18,014 bases of DNA from Prevotella sp. (GCA_021636625.1 JAJWLX010000065.1:1-18014); one strand, 5' to 3'. Positions 6,277 to 14,076 are shown, counted from the stretch's first letter. Numbers and translations: made by a program. Notes: generated by a model from the sequence alone, not told the origin.

Positions 6277-8562
6277 ATGGATAGTATGGGATTAACCCGA
6301 TATATGAGTGTCTTGATGGATGATGCCATGAAGCAGGCCCGGTTTTTCGATCACGAGTTCGTGATGCCCGAGCACATGCTTCTGTCATTGCTCCGCCAGT
6401 ATGCCTTCTGCCAGGCTTTGCAGGAGGAAGGCGTGGATAGCATCAAGATGCACGAAGACTTGGTGGGATGGCTCGCCAAGCAGGAACGTGTGCCTGAAAA
6501 CATCAAGTTCCTGCCAGAACCATCATCACTCTTCAAGACTATGTTTGGAACGGCGTGCGCCCTGGCTGCAGCCGCAGATAGAAAACTCGTGAATGTGCCT
6601 CATTTCGTGCAGGCGATGTTTGGCTTGCAGAACTCAGAAGCCGCTTTTCTGTTGTGTAAGAATGTGGGCGACCGTCAGGGCGAATTTCTGGCGAGTGTGG
6701 ATAGCTATTATCCGCTGGAAAATGAACCAGGTGATGAAACCCTGATGATGGGTGATGGCTACGATGAGGATGACTATGATAACGATTATGATGATGAAGA
6801 AGAGGAGGGAAGAAGCCGACAGCCTCAGGATTGGCATCAGTTGGTTACCTGCATCTCTGATCAAGTGGAGGAACATAATCCGCTCATCGGCAGAGAGCAG
6901 GAACTGGATAGAACCATCCAGGTGCTCTGTCGTGCCGAGAAGAACAATCCGCTCCACATCGGTGAACCGGGCGTAGGTAAGACCGCCCTGGTTTATGGCC
7001 TTGCCAAGCTCATCAACGAGAATCAGGTACCCGAGCGCCTCAAGGGCGCACGCATCTACGGTATGGATATGGGACAGATGCTTGCCGGTGCCCAGTATCG
7101 TGGCGACTTCGAAAAGCGCATCAAGATGGTGATGGAAGGAGCCGTGAAGGAAGGCAACACCATCATCTACATTGATGAGATTCATAATATGATAGGTGCC
7201 GGTCGTGGCTCTGATGGCGGACCGGATGCTTCCAATATGCTGAAGCAATATCTGGAGGCTGGCGACATCCGATTCATCGGTTCCACCACCTATGAGGAAT
7301 TCAACCGCTACATGGCTCAGAGCAAGGGCATCGTGCGCCGCTTCCAGCAGATTGACATCAAGGAACCTACCGAGGAGGAAGCTATCAGAATCCTGGAGGG
7401 CTTGCAGTATAAATACAATAAGTTCCACAACGTAACTTATCGCAAGGACGCCCTGGAATATGCCGTCCGTGCCAGCGCCAAATATATCAGCAACCGCTGT
7501 CTGCCAGACAAGGCCATCGACCTGATGGATGAGGCGGGTGCTTATCTGGAGGTGCATCCGGTAGAATCTCGCCAGCGCTCTTATGTTACCAAGTCTATCA
7601 TCCAGCAGATTCTGATTAAGGTCTGCAAGATTGATGCGGCTGCGATGAAAGATGAGAATAACGATGCTCTGGCTACGCTCCGCCAGCGCATACTCGACAA
7701 GATCTACGGTCAGGACAAGGCTGTGGATAAGGTGGTTGAGGCTGTGATGATGGCGAAGGCAGGACTGGTGGATGATGACAAGCCGATGGCGTCGCTGCTC
7801 TTCGTGGGTCCTACGGGCGTGGGTAAAACCGAGGTGGTCCGTGTGCTGGCTAAGGAACTCGGCATCGAACTGGTGCGTTTCGATATGAGTGAATACACCG
7901 AGAAGCATACCGTGGCTAAACTCATCGGTTCGCCTGCCGGATACGTGGGTTATGAAGATGGCGGTCTTCTGACCGATGCCATCCGCAAGACACCAAACTG
8001 CGTGCTCCTGCTCGATGAGATTGAGAAGGCGCATAGCGACATCTACAACATCCTGCTGCAGGTGATGGACTATGCCCGATTGACCGACAACAAGGGTCAG
8101 AAGGCAGACTTCCGAAACGTTATCCTCGTAATGACTTCCAATGCCGGAGCGCAGTATGCATCCCAGGCAAGCGTAGGTTTCGGTGGTAATGTAACCCGTG
8201 GCGAGGCAATGTTGGCTCAGGTAAAGAAGACCTTCAAGCCAGAGTTCATCAACCGACTTTCCGACACTGTGGTGTTCAACGATATGGATAAGCACATGGC
8301 AGAACTGATTCTAGCCAAGAAGCTTCGTCAGCTCGATGCAAAATTGGCAGTAAAGGGAGTTTCTATCACGCTTACCGATGCGGCACGTGAGAAGATCCTG
8401 GAGTGGGGCTTTACCAAGGAATATGGTGCCCGCGAGATGGACCGTGTCATCGGCAACCGCCTGAAGCCAATCCTGATGAAGGCGCTGCTCTTTGGCAAGC
8501 TCAAGAAAGCAGGTAAGGGCTGCGTAGATTTCGATGGCAAGGAACTGGTGGTTAATTATTAG
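6277..8562 (+). CDS. clpA: ATP-dependent Clp protease ATP-binding subunit ClpA
   Basis: A 761-residue two-ring AAA+ unfoldase that works with ClpP and takes N-degron substrates from ClpS. An N-domain (about 1-145) is followed by a very acidic linker (about 152-176, nearly all Asp and Glu with Tyr). The first AAA module has Walker A GEPGVGKT (229-236) and Walker B YIDEIH with D300-E301. The second has Walker A GPTGVGKT (511-518) and Walker B LLLDEIEKAH with D580-E581. The ClpP-docking loop is VGF (633-635), the Bacteroidota-style equivalent of IGF/IGL, so it should dock to ClpP, which is not in this window. Length matches ClpA (about 758) rather than ClpB or ClpC: there is no long coiled-coil middle domain. 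The aat gene begins 6 bases after its stop. Confidence 0.95.
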   Translation: MDSMGLTRYMSVLMDDAMKQARFFDHEFVMPEHMLLSLLRQYAFCQALQEEGVDSIKMHEDLVGWLAKQERVPENIKFLPEPSSLFKTMFGTACALAAAADRKLVNVPHFVQAMFGLQNSEAAFLLCKNVGDRQGEFLASVDSYYPLENEPGDETLMMGDGYDEDDYDNDYDDEEEEGRSRQPQDWHQLVTCISDQVEEHNPLIGREQELDRTIQVLCRAEKNNPLHIGEPGVGKTALVYGLAKLINENQVPERLKGARIYGMDMGQMLAGAQYRGDFEKRIKMVMEGAVKEGNTIIYIDEIHNMIGAGRGSDGGPDASNMLKQYLEAGDIRFIGSTTYEEFNRYMAQSKGIVRRFQQIDIKEPTEEEAIRILEGLQYKYNKFHNVTYRKDALEYAVRASAKYISNRCLPDKAIDLMDEAGAYLEVHPVESRQRSYVTKSIIQQILIKVCKIDAAAMKDENNDALATLRQRILDKIYGQDKAVDKVVEAVMMAKAGLVDDDKPMASLLFVGPTGVGKTEVVRVLAKELGIELVRFDMSEYTEKHTVAKLIGSPAGYVGYEDGGLLTDAIRKTPNCVLLLDEIEKAHSDIYNILLQVMDYARLTDNKGQKADFRNVILVMTSNAGAQYASQASVGFGGNVTRGEAMLAQVKKTFKPEFINRLSDTVVFNDMDKHMAELILAKKLRQLDAKLAVKGVSITLTDAAREKILEWGFTKEYGAREMDRVIGNRLKPILMKALLFGKLKKAGKGCVDFDGKELVVNY

Positions 8563-8568
8563 AAAGCG

Positions 8569-9234
8569 ATGATATTACAGATAGATGAAAATGCGGAAGA
8601 GATTTATTTTCCCGATCCGCATTACGGCGATGATGACGGATGTTTTGCGATAGGTGGCGACTTGAGCATCGACCGCCTGCTGCTGGCTTACAGCAATGGC
8701 ATCTTTCCCTGGTATAGCTTTCGCGACCAGCCGGAGATACTCTGGTTCTGTCCGATGAAGCGCTTCGTCATCTTCCCGAACGAAATCCACATCAGTCATT
8801 CCATGCGCACCCTGCTGAGGAAGAACCGATACAGCGTGGGCATCAACGAAGATTTCGATGCTGTGATTCGAGCCTGCAGCAAGACCAATGACCGTTACGA
8901 GGAAGATGGTGCCTGGTTGGGTGAAAACATCATCCAGGCATTCACCGCCCTTCATGAGCAGGGCTTTGCGGCAAGTGTGGAGGTATGGGATAATGAAACT
9001 GGTGAACTGGTGGGTGGACTTTATGGTGTTACCATCGGTAAGGTTTTCATCGGTGAGAGTATGTTCTCCAAGGTTCCGTCGGGTTCAAAGATAGCCCTCA
9101 TCTTCCTGGCTAATTATCTGCAGGAGCATGGAGGCAAGATGATAGATTGCCAGTTGGAAACCCCGCATCTCAAGTCGATGGGTGGCAGATATATTTCTTA
9201 TGAGGAATATATGGAAATCATGAATGATGATTAG
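8569..9234 (+). CDS. aat: Leucyl/phenylalanyl-tRNA-protein transferase
   Basis: A 221-residue cytoplasmic enzyme that moves Leu or Phe from aminoacyl-tRNA to the N-terminal Arg or Lys of proteins, creating the destabilising residue that ClpS recognises. Family signatures are YFPDPHYGDDDGCFAIGGDL at the N-terminus, AYSNGIFPWY, and WFCPMKRFVIFP. The catalytic-region phrases are VGGLYGVTIGKVFIGESMFS (Glu of GESMF) and KMIDCQ (Gln of DCQ), which correspond to the residues implicated in E. coli Aat. Length is normal. It follows clpA by 6 bases, so it is almost certainly in the same transcript. The tandem clpS-clpA-aat order links tagging, recognition and unfolding in one operon. Transcription ends at the hairpin at 9325-9367. 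Confidence 0.96.
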   Translation: MILQIDENAEEIYFPDPHYGDDDGCFAIGGDLSIDRLLLAYSNGIFPWYSFRDQPEILWFCPMKRFVIFPNEIHISHSMRTLLRKNRYSVGINEDFDAVIRACSKTNDRYEEDGAWLGENIIQAFTALHEQGFAASVEVWDNETGELVGGLYGVTIGKVFIGESMFSKVPSGSKIALIFLANYLQEHGGKMIDCQLETPHLKSMGGRYISYEEYMEIMNDD

Positions 9235-9241
9235 GGAAATT

Positions 9242-9300
9242 ATGCATGAAAGAATACAATCATGCATGGAAGAATACAATCTGCATGAAGAATAAAAGAG
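9242..9300. repeat. Imperfect 20-bp tandem repeat after aat
   Basis: ATGCATGAAAGAATACAATC (9242-9261) is repeated at 9262-9281 with one change, and a decayed third unit (TGCATGAAGAATAAAAGAG) follows to 9300. It lies between the aat stop and the shared terminator. It looks like a local tandem expansion. Confidence 0.6.
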
Positions 9301-9324
9301 TTTCTTTTTGTGGAGAAAATAAAT

Positions 9325-9367
9325 AATAAAGGCTAGGTCCCCGAAACAGGAAAACCTAGCCTTTATT
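9325..9367. terminator. Bidirectional terminator between convergent aat and phosphatase genes
   Basis: AATAAAGGCTAGGT (9325-9338) pairs perfectly over 14 bp with ACCTAGCCTTTATT (9354-9367). T-rich tails follow in both directions, so one hairpin can serve both convergent genes. Confidence 0.88.
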
Positions 9368-9385
9368 TTTTAGCATTTACTTTTT

Positions 9386-10996
9386 TCAAAATATTGGTGT
9401 GCCGATGCAACCGTTAGGTGCCTGAATATGCAGCATCGCACAAACGGTAGCGGCAATATCCGTCATATAGTGAGGTTGGGCACTCTCGCCGTGCTGGATG
9501 CCCCAACCCATAAACAGGCAAGGAATATGGATATCGTATGGATTCCATGCTCCGTGGGTAGTTCCCTTGCTGCTGTAATAATCGTAGTGACCTGGTTTCA
9601 GTACAATCTGAACACCTCCGCTGCGCTCGCGGTTGTAACCGTTGATGGCACGGAACTTCAGCTCTTCAGGGATGCTCTCGATAGAGGTCTTCTCCATGTC
9701 GAAGGCATAGTGCACGTCCTTGTCTTTCTTCAGTCTGTCTACTACCACCTGCTTGATGGCTGCGTAATCCAGACCGAGTTCCTCGATGATGTCTGTATTG
9801 AAGAATACCTGATAGTTCATAATGGTCTTTACTAGGTCCTTGTCGGTGTTGAACTTTGTCTTCAGACTCTTGTTCAATTCATCTACCAGTCCCTTCTTGT
9901 TCCAGATGCCGGCAGGGATTCGTTGATCCTGCAGGAAGGTAGCGTTGTTCACGCCTCCATGGTCGGCGGTGAGGAAGGTGAGATAATTTCCCTTGCCCAC
10001 GGTCTGGTCGAGATAAGCGAAGAAATCTGCCAAAGCCTTATCTAATCTGAGATAGCAATCCTCTGTTTCGATAGCGTTTACGCCCACCTGATGACCGATG
10101 TAATCGGTGCTTGAACAGCTGATGGTCAGCAGGTCAGTATCTGTGTTTCTACCCAGGTTCTCGCCCTCGATGGCTGCCTTGGCAATATCGAAGGTCAGGT
10201 TGCAGCCAAATGGGGTGTTGCGGAGAATCTTGTAACCATGCTTTTTATATAAGGTAGGCAGATCGAGTGGCAATACCGCCTTCTCGCCCTCAGCGATTCC
10301 ATTCTCGTAGTTGTTGTCATCGCTGGTGCTCTCCTTGTAAGAATCGATAGGGTAGAGCGCCTCCCATTTCTTGGAAAGATACTTGTTTGGGAGTTTCTGC
10401 TTGTTGAACTTGTTCACCCACTCTGGCAACTTATCCATATAGAAAGTACTGGTGATGAACTTGCCCGACTTGTCATCAAACCAGAAAGCGCCATTGGCGT
10501 GATGGCCCGCAGGGAGGATGGATGCTCTGTTTTTCAAGGCTACACCAATCACCTTAGAGCGGTTGTTGGTAGCCAGACGGAGTTCATCGCCGATGGTGGT
10601 TACCCACAGATTGCGAGGCGACATCTTGCCAGCCTTGCTGTCAGAACCTACCGGGTTGACGGTATCGTCGGCAGTACAATACACTACCTTTCCATCTTTC
10701 ACGAAGTTATTTCCTGCAATTCCGTGGATGGAAGGAACGGAACCGGTCCAGATAGAAGTGTGTCCGATGGCTGTAACCGAAGGGATATAAGGAATCTTGC
10801 AGTTTTCTACGCTGAATCCTTCTCCGAGCATTCTCTTGAATCCGCCTTCGCCGTAGCGGACGTAGTAGCGATAGAGATAATCCCATTGCATCTGGTCGAT
10901 AACGATGCCTACAACGAGCTTAGGACGTTGAGGCTGAGCCTGTGCAATGCCGCAGAAACAGCAGAGCACGAAGATGAGTTTGATAATCTTATTCAT
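9386..10996 (-). CDS. Secreted PafA-like alkaline phosphatase (type I phosphodiesterase/nucleotide pyrophosphatase superfamily)
   Basis: A 536-residue exported metallo-phosphatase, expected to release phosphate from phosphomonoesters in the periplasm or outside. MNKIIKLIFVLCCFCGIAQA is a clear signal peptide, which is why I start at 10996 rather than at an earlier in-frame Met (11026). Candidate active-site residues follow the PafA pattern at the right spacing: D34 (GIVIDQM), nucleophile T75 (PSVTAIGHT), K155 and R157 (LKNRAS), D298 and H302 (TDYIGH), D345-H346 (TADHGG) and H481 (TTHGAW). Thr as nucleophile and the Lys-x-Arg pair favour monoesterase over nucleotide pyrophosphatase activity. 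Bacteroidota PafA enzymes act on many organic phosphates. It has its own promoter at 11054-11061, lies downstream of the metal exporter on the same strand, and converges with aat. Confidence 0.88.
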   Translation of the reverse strand: MNKIIKLIFVLCCFCGIAQAQPQRPKLVVGIVIDQMQWDYLYRYYVRYGEGGFKRMLGEGFSVENCKIPYIPSVTAIGHTSIWTGSVPSIHGIAGNNFVKDGKVVYCTADDTVNPVGSDSKAGKMSPRNLWVTTIGDELRLATNNRSKVIGVALKNRASILPAGHHANGAFWFDDKSGKFITSTFYMDKLPEWVNKFNKQKLPNKYLSKKWEALYPIDSYKESTSDDNNYENGIAEGEKAVLPLDLPTLYKKHGYKILRNTPFGCNLTFDIAKAAIEGENLGRNTDTDLLTISCSSTDYIGHQVGVNAIETEDCYLRLDKALADFFAYLDQTVGKGNYLTFLTADHGGVNNATFLQDQRIPAGIWNKKGLVDELNKSLKTKFNTDKDLVKTIMNYQVFFNTDIIEELGLDYAAIKQVVVDRLKKDKDVHYAFDMEKTSIESIPEELKFRAINGYNRERSGGVQIVLKPGHYDYYSSKGTTHGAWNPYDIHIPCLFMGWGIQHGESAQPHYMTDIAATVCAMLHIQAPNGCIGTPIF

Positions 10997-11053
10997 AGTC
11001 AAAATGTCTTTTTTATACATAACCATTCAGTATTGTATATTAAAATTCGGTTG

Positions 11054-11061
11054 CAAAGATA
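11054..11061 (-). promoter_or_regulatory. -7 promoter element for the PafA-like phosphatase gene
   Basis: Minus strand TATCTTTG at 11061-11054, 58 bases before the chosen ATG, matches TAnnTTTG. The -33 position is not convincing. It lies in the short gap after the metal exporter stop, so the phosphatase may be expressed both alone and by read-through. Confidence 0.6.
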
Positions 11062-11077
11062 CAACTTATTTTGGTAT

Positions 11078-13210
11078 TTAACGATAAAAAAGGCGATTTT
11101 TACCCAAACTTCTCATGGCGTTCAATACAGCCAGTACCGTAACACCTACATCGGCAAAGACAGCCATCCACATGGTGCCGAGACCGATGGTGGCGAGAAT
11201 CAGTACGGCAACCTTTACTCCGATGGCAAATATCACGTTCTCGTGAGCGATATGAATGGTTCTTCTGGCTATCTTTACGGCAAGGGCAATCTTTCTAGGG
11301 TCATCATCCATCAGTACTACATCGGCAGCTTCGATGGCTGCATCGCTACCCAGTCCACCCATGGCAATGCCCACATCGGCACGCTTCAATACAGGGGCAT
11401 CGTTGATGCCATCGCCTACATAAGCGAGCGTCTTGCCTGCTGGTTTTGTCTTCAGCAGTTGTTCTACATGCGAAACTTTGTCGGTTGGCAGCAGTTCTGC
11501 GCGGCACTCGTCCAGTCCCAGTTTGTGGGCAACATCTTCTCCCACTTCTCTGCGGTCACCCGTCAGCATTACCGTTTTCTCTACTCCCAGTTCTTTCAGC
11601 TCTCTGATGGCATGGGCGCTTCCTTCCTTAAGGGTGTCGTTGATCACAATATGTCCCGCATACTTGCCATCAATGGCGACGTGGATGATGGTTCCCACCT
11701 GGTTGCAGTCGTGCCATTGGGCACCGATGTTTTCCATCATCTTCTTGTTGCCCACGCAAACCACCTTGCCGTTCACTTTGGCACGGATACCCTGTCCTGC
11801 AATTTCCTCTACATCGGTCACCTCGCAGCCATCCGTTGCTTCTTGCGGGAAGGCAGTACGCAGGGCTGCTCCGATAGGATGAGTGGTGAAATGCTCGGTA
11901 TGAGCTGCCAGATGAAGCAGGATTTTCTCCTTGTCAGAATATTCGCCAATATGTACATTATCTGCATCGTGGGATGAATGGTCTGGGCAGGAATCATCAG
12001 CATGAACAGCTGCCACGGAAAACTCTCCGTGGGTCAGAGTTCCGGTTTTGTCGAACACAACGGTTCCCACCTTGGCTAAAGCATCCATATAGTTGCTGCC
12101 CTTGATGAGAATACCGTTCCGGGAAGCTCCACCGATACCGCCAAAGAAGGTGAGGGGCACGCTGATGACCAGGGCGCATGGGCAGGAAACTACCAGGAAT
12201 ATCAAGGCGCGGTTGAGCCATAATGGGAAGTTCTCGCCAAAGGTTCCTTCGCCAACGATTCCCGTAGCTGCCAGGAATGGAGGAATAACCGCCAGGGCAA
12301 TGGCTGCGAAAACAACGATAGGAGTATAGACTCGGGCGAAACGGGTGATGAAAGCCTCACTCTTCGACTTGTTCTTGTCGGCGCTCTCTACCAGAGAGAT
12401 AATCTTGGATACGGTACTTTCGCCAAAACTCTTGGTGGTGCGTACACGAACTACTCCTGAAAGGTTGATGCAACCGGACATGATAGTATCGCCTTCATTC
12501 AAATCCCGTGGCATACTCTCACCTGTCAGGGCAATGGTATTCAAGGCTGAGCTTCCCTCAACAACAATACCATCCAAAGGCACCTTCTCTCCCGGACGGA
12601 TTACGATAGTTTCTCCTATCTTGACGTCTTCCGGCGAAACGGCCTCTACTTTTCCGTTTCTTTCAACATTCGCTACATCCGGTCGGATATTCATCAGATG
12701 CGAAATACTGTCGCGGCTCTTTCCTTCCGCATATCCTTCGAAGAGTTCGCCCACCTGAAAGAAGAGCATCACGAAGACTGCCTCTGGAAATTCTGTGTCT
12801 GATCCAGGAAAGAATCCGATGCAAAGGGCTCCGATGGTAGCGATAGCCATCAGAAAGTTTTCGTTAAACATATCGCCCTTGGCTATGCCTTCTGCAGCTT
12901 CGCCCAGCGTCTCGTGTCCTATTAATAAATAAGGAATGAGATAGACGAGGAGTAACTGCCAGGTAGCCAGACTGTATTCCTTTTCGATGAAAACAGCGAT
13001 AATCAGGAGGATGATGGTTGCTCCTATCAGAAAGAGTTTGGATTTCAAACCGCCTTCTTCATGGTGATGATGGTGGTGGCAACCGCATCCCTGGTGCTCA
13101 TGTTCTTCTGTGGAGCATGAGCAGTCCTGATTGTGCTCATGATGATGTTCGTGAGAATCTTCACAATGGCATTCATGATGATGTTCGTGAGAAAGTTTCA
13201 TTTCTTCCAT
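11078..13210 (-). CDS. Heavy-metal P1B-type ATPase, Zn/Cd/Pb exporter (ZntA-like)
   Basis: A 710-residue inner-membrane pump that exports Zn2+, Cd2+ or Pb2+ at the cost of ATP. Motifs are TGES (229-232), the membrane metal site CPC (343-345), the phosphorylation site DKTGT (387-391), HP within TTHPIG (442-447) and GDGINDAP (599-606). K666 and D687 in the last membrane helices (GVKVAV, VFADVG) match the Lys and Asp that define the zinc-type P1B-2 group. Instead of a GMTCxxC metal-binding domain, residues 7-50 are a His/Cys/Glu-rich tail (HEHHH, CxC, a run of six His). A second His-rich loop lies after the phosphorylation site (403-423). An alternative start at the fourth residue (MKLSHE) is possible. 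Next gene on the strand is the phosphatase, 82 bases on. Confidence 0.93.
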   Translation of the reverse strand: MEEMKLSHEHHHECHCEDSHEHHHEHNQDCSCSTEEHEHQGCGCHHHHHHEEGGLKSKLFLIGATIILLIIAVFIEKEYSLATWQLLLVYLIPYLLIGHETLGEAAEGIAKGDMFNENFLMAIATIGALCIGFFPGSDTEFPEAVFVMLFFQVGELFEGYAEGKSRDSISHLMNIRPDVANVERNGKVEAVSPEDVKIGETIVIRPGEKVPLDGIVVEGSSALNTIALTGESMPRDLNEGDTIMSGCINLSGVVRVRTTKSFGESTVSKIISLVESADKNKSKSEAFITRFARVYTPIVVFAAIALAVIPPFLAATGIVGEGTFGENFPLWLNRALIFLVVSCPCALVISVPLTFFGGIGGASRNGILIKGSNYMDALAKVGTVVFDKTGTLTHGEFSVAAVHADDSCPDHSSHDADNVHIGEYSDKEKILLHLAAHTEHFTTHPIGAALRTAFPQEATDGCEVTDVEEIAGQGIRAKVNGKVVCVGNKKMMENIGAQWHDCNQVGTIIHVAIDGKYAGHIVINDTLKEGSAHAIRELKELGVEKTVMLTGDRREVGEDVAHKLGLDECRAELLPTDKVSHVEQLLKTKPAGKTLAYVGDGINDAPVLKRADVGIAMGGLGSDAAIEAADVVLMDDDPRKIALAVKIARRTIHIAHENVIFAIGVKVAVLILATIGLGTMWMAVFADVGVTVLAVLNAMRSLGKNRLFYR

Positions 13211-13274
13211 AATTTTGCAATACTTTTAGTTCTATATAACCAGGAACATTCAGTTCCTTTTTCTATTTCGGTTG

Positions 13275-13282
13275 CAAAATTA
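13275..13282 (-). promoter_or_regulatory. -7 promoter element for the ZntA-like exporter gene
   Basis: Minus strand TAATTTTG at 13282-13275, about 65 bases before the ATG, fits TAnnTTTG. No TTTG at the expected -33 distance was found; a related TTTTG lies some 25 bases upstream. The remaining stretch 13283-13428 holds nothing I can recognise. Confidence 0.5.
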
Positions 13283-13428
13283 CGAAAAGGTTTCTGCAAC
13301 TTGGTTGCAAAAGCCCTAGTTGTCCTCTTTTTCTTGCCGATTCTCTTACTCAGTCGTTTGGCTTCTTGGGCAAATTAAGAAGAAACGTGAAGATTATAGC
13401 TCATCGAGATGACATTCTCGAAAATGAA

Positions 13429-13458
13429 GGGCATGCCGTATCAAGTAACGACATGCCC
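13429..13458 (-). terminator. Hairpin after the PD-(D/E)XK remnant, one copy of a dispersed palindromic element
   Basis: GGGCATG (13429-13435) pairs with CATGCCC (13452-13458), continuing inward through a mismatch and CG/CG, around loop TATCAAGTAA. It lies 8 bases past the remnant stop codon, the place expected for its terminator. A diverged copy with the same loop sequence sits in the opposite orientation at 17161-17190. Confidence 0.5.
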
Positions 13459-13466
13459 CTATTTCT

Positions 13467-13655
13467 TTATTCTTTATTTACCATCTCCCAATCCAAAATG
13501 CCTTTGCCTTCTTCGTCTAGTTCTATGCCTAAGCCTACTACCTCTCGCTTGTCGGCCTTGAAAGGCTCCAGGTATTGGCGGTCTTGAATTTGCTTGATGG
13601 CAGCTTCCTTGCCACCATTGTTTCTTAACTTCAACTCTATTACGTAGAGATGCAT
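13467..13655 (-). pseudogene. 3' remnant of a PD-(D/E)XK nuclease-domain (DUF1703/AAA-ATPase-like) gene
   Basis: A 62-codon open stretch begins MHLYVIELKL and continues with EAAIKQIQDRQYLEPF and VVGLGIEL. This is the end of the PD-(D/E)XK nuclease domain that forms the C-terminus of the large AAA-ATPase-like DUF1703 proteins abundant in Bacteroidota (VIELKL carries the catalytic E-x-K). Full-length members have around 500 residues with an N-terminal P-loop, none of which is here. In frame, the reading is stopped by a TGA at 13685-13683. The truncation falls right next to the duplicated tRNA segment, so the gene was probably cut by that rearrangement. No promoter is visible. It is likely not functional. 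Confidence 0.7.
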
Positions 13656-13705
13656 TCTTTCTACATGCTTGAATGTACGGTTTCAATCATTGTTTCCTGA
13701 AAACG

Positions 13706-13740
13706 AAAAAAGCAGTTAAGCTATTTCTGCTTAACTGCTT
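13706..13740 (-). terminator. Terminator of the left tRNA copy
   Basis: AAGCAGTTAAGC (13710-13721) and GCTTAACTGCTT (13729-13740) form a perfect 12-bp stem with a 7-base loop. On the minus strand it is followed by a T run. Confidence 0.85.
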
Positions 13741-13751
13741 GATTTTCAAAG

Positions 13752-13857
13752 TGGACCAGCTAGGGCTTGAACCTAGGACCTCCAGATTATGAGTCTGTTG
13801 CTCTCTGCGGCACACGAAAGCTGCGCTTTTGTGTGCAACCAACTGAGCTACAAGTCC
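13752..13857 (-). pseudogene. tRNA gene (anticodon CAU) interrupted in the D-loop by a 32-nt hairpin
   Basis: Apart from one insertion it is identical, base for base, to the intact tRNA at 17318-17391: same acceptor arms, anticodon loop CTCATAA and T-arm. The insertion separates GTTGGTT from AGAGC on the minus strand, that is, it enlarges the D-loop by 32 nt. CCA is not encoded. No TAnnTTTG promoter is found in the roughly 100 bases upstream. It lies downstream of the four-gene operon on the same strand and could only be made by read-through from it. Most likely a dead copy. A functional tRNA with an extended D-arm cannot be excluded. Confidence 0.75.
13805..13836. repeat. 32-nt hairpin insertion inside the tRNA
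   Basis: The insert contains GCACACGAAAGC (13810-13821) and GCTTTTGTGTGC (13825-13836), complementary over 12 positions with one G-T and a 3-base TGC loop. On the minus (tRNA) strand that position becomes an A-C mismatch. No target-site duplication is obvious. It resembles a very small palindromic mobile or REP-like unit. Confidence 0.75.
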
Positions 13858-13905
13858 TTTGTGCTATATCATTGACTGTTAATGAACACTCTGCGAGAAA
13901 CAATT

Positions 13906-13969
13906 AGTCAACAATCAGTCAACAACTGCCCTCTAAGCAATGCAAGTAGATTTTTGAATAAACTTGCAT
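13906..13969. repeat. Short repeats in the gap between the left tRNA and the operon
   Basis: AGTCAACAA occurs at 13906-13914 and 13917-13925 (11-bp period). ATGCAAGT (13940-13947) and ACTTGCAT (13962-13969) make a perfect 8-bp inverted repeat with a 14-base loop. Together with the tRNA boundary they resemble the small repeat clusters near attachment sites, but no integrase gene is present. The rest of 13858-14071 shows no gene. Confidence 0.45.
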
Positions 13970-14032
13970 CTGTAATCAAACTTCCTTATTTTCCCTTTAA
14001 GGGGATTGATACGGTTGTCTTTATCACATTAT

Positions 14033-14076
14033 AATAACGCAAAATCCGTAGATTATTGTATTGTCAATGCGTTATT
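14033..14076 (-). terminator. Inverted repeat at the end of the four-gene operon, possible weak terminator
   Basis: AATAACGCA (14033-14041) and TGCGTTATT (14068-14076) are perfect 9-bp inverted repeats overlapping the stop codon of the last operon gene. The loop is long (26 bases) and no U tract follows, so termination may be inefficient. That leaves read-through into the left tRNA copy possible. Confidence 0.4.

Larger units (their letters stand above)
13700..13857. repeat. Left direct repeat flanking the island (tRNA plus terminator)
   Basis: Positions 13700-13804 are identical to 17266-17370, and 13837-13857 to 17371-17391. The only difference is a 32-nt insertion at 13805-13836. Identity stops exactly at the mature tRNA 5' end on the right. 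About 50 bases further left (13650-13699 against 17216-17265) are related but clearly diverged. Confidence 0.9.

Noticed and set aside
6634..8295. Long open frame (553 codons) on the minus strand
   Set aside because: Lies antisense inside clpA, gives a His/Leu-rich protein of no family, and arises from clpA codon bias.
10499..11977. Long open frame (492 codons) on the plus strand
   Set aside because: Spans the antisense of both the phosphatase and the metal exporter, crosses their intergenic promoter, and resembles no protein.
13283..13428. Plus-strand frame encoding a hydrophobic peptide (ends ...LSRLASWAN)
   Set aside because: Continues antisense from the exporter's His-rich tail through its promoter; no independent support.
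13858..14071. Integrase gene or fragment near the left tRNA
   Set aside because: No open frame with tyrosine or serine recombinase motifs in the gap or in the island.
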